A DNA stretch of 64,000 nt from Vibrio japonicus. GTDB taxonomy: Bacteria > Pseudomonadota > Gammaproteobacteria > Enterobacterales > Vibrionaceae. Every line of letters begins with the position of its first letter. Position 1 is the stretch's first letter. Positions 63,469 through 64,000 of this stretch are shown piece after piece. The DNA is taken from assembly GCF_024582835.1 (NCBI RefSeq), contig NZ_CP102096.1, positions 1,178,001 to 1,242,000 of the forward strand, written 5' to 3'. The position numbers and the translations under genes are program-made. A model generated the notes under the pieces. It worked only from the letters and a program-made list of their open reading frames with translations, made no database searches and was not told where the DNA came from.

Positions 63469-64000
63469 ATGTCGTTCGCTATGGTTTCTCAAATCTTATA
63501 TCACACCAGAGGTGATTTTTTTCGCCGTTTGATGGCAATCGCGATGCCCATCACTCTGCAAAGTATCATGTTTTCTAGCCGAAGCCTGGTCGATGTTCTT
63601 ATGCTTGGGCAATTGGGTGAAGCTGAAATCGCAGCAGTGGGCGTGGCGGCAAGGGCGACATTTGTCACCACGATCATGCTGGTTGGCGTAACAACGGGTG
63701 GTGCGCTTTTAACCGCGCAGTATTGGGGAGCGGCGAATAAGCAAGGCGTGCGTGAAAGTACCGCATTGACTTGGCTAGTCGCGATGATTTTTGCGGCGAT
63801 TACTGCGTTGCTGTTTATCTTGTTCCCAACTCAAATTATGTCTCTCGCCACATCGTCAGAAACGGTCATTCAGCTTGGCGCGGAATATTTGGTCATCACC
63901 TCAGTGACTATGTTTGCCGTCGCCTGCGTCGCGAGTATGTCCGTGGGTTTACGAGCCATGCATAAACCCGGCATCAGCACATTTTTTAGTGGGATTGGTA
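63469..64000 (+). CDS. MATE efflux transporter, 5' part only
   Basis: First 177 residues of a multidrug and toxin extrusion pump, cut by the end of the window. Family marks include MAIAMPITLQSIMFSSRSLVDVLMLGQLGE and GVAARATFVTTIMLVGVTTGGALLTAQYWGA (given in part). The start is uncertain: ATG 63469 has GAGG too close, and ATG 63481 has it slightly far. It is sodium or proton driven. Divergent from the SDR gene. Confidence 0.85.
   Translation, partial: MSFAMVSQILYHTRGDFFRRLMAIAMPITLQSIMFSSRSLVDVLMLGQLGEAEIAAVGVAARATFVTTIMLVGVTTGGALLTAQYWGAANKQGVRESTALTWLVAMIFAAITALLFILFPTQIMSLATSSETVIQLGAEYLVITSVTMFAVACVASMSVGLRAMHKPGISTFFSGIG

Overview
This 64 kb window is an ordinary stretch of a gammaproteobacterial chromosome, almost certainly a Vibrio (most like the Harveyi clade). 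Support comes from many Vibrio-type families (DUF2913, DUF2947, DUF2982, CarRS-like regulators, two chemotaxis receptors, a PilZ protein) and from gene orders shared with E. coli: pabB-nudL-sdaA, ycjX-ycjF-tyrR, ldtD-mepK-ycbL and rsuA/radD/rplY. There is no rRNA, tRNA, CRISPR array, insertion sequence or integrase that I can see.

Layout. 0-10 kb: aspartate/aromatic aminotransferase, a von Willebrand A lipoprotein, a MocR regulator, three small proteins including a tandem pair of paralogues, asnS, a chemotaxis receptor with a periplasmic heme-type CxxCH motif, and queD. 10-25 kb: aromatic amino acid permease, serine uptake and deamination (sdaC-sdaA), nudL, pabB, class I fumarase, the ycjX-ycjF-tyrR set and three small enzymes. 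25-31 kb: ribA behind a near-perfect Zur-type operator, then an iron-type periplasmic cluster (imelysin, di-heme oxidoreductase, imelysin lipoprotein, DUF1513) behind a Fur-like box. 31-36 kb: cell wall genes ldtD and mepK, a metallo-beta-lactamase fold hydrolase, DUF2982, and a basic winged-helix protein. 36-42 kb: a TRAP transporter for a keto acid or similar organic acid with its own Cache histidine kinase and NarL-type regulator, then two oxygenase-family genes. 42-45 kb: an APC amino acid antiporter behind a structured 5' leader, and a PilZ protein.

45.4-51.9 kb holds the most accessory-looking unit: an orphan type VI secretion module (VgrG, DUF4123 adaptor, an 825-residue LysM protein that is a candidate toxin, and a convergent SUMF1-fold lipoprotein that could be the immunity protein). 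It sits between the PilZ gene and a second chemotaxis receptor.

54-64 kb returns to core genes: rplY, a CarS/CarR-like two-component system with a PepSY protein, radD, rsuA, a Bcr/CflA efflux pump, DUF2913, an SDR-DUF2867 fusion, and the start of a MATE efflux gene cut by the window end.

The best candidates for undescribed biology are the T6SS effector/immunity pair, the roughly 105-nt structured leader before the antiporter gene, the Zur operator on ribA, the tandem small aromatic-rich proteins, and the long leader with two overlapping candidate ORFs before the aromatic permease.
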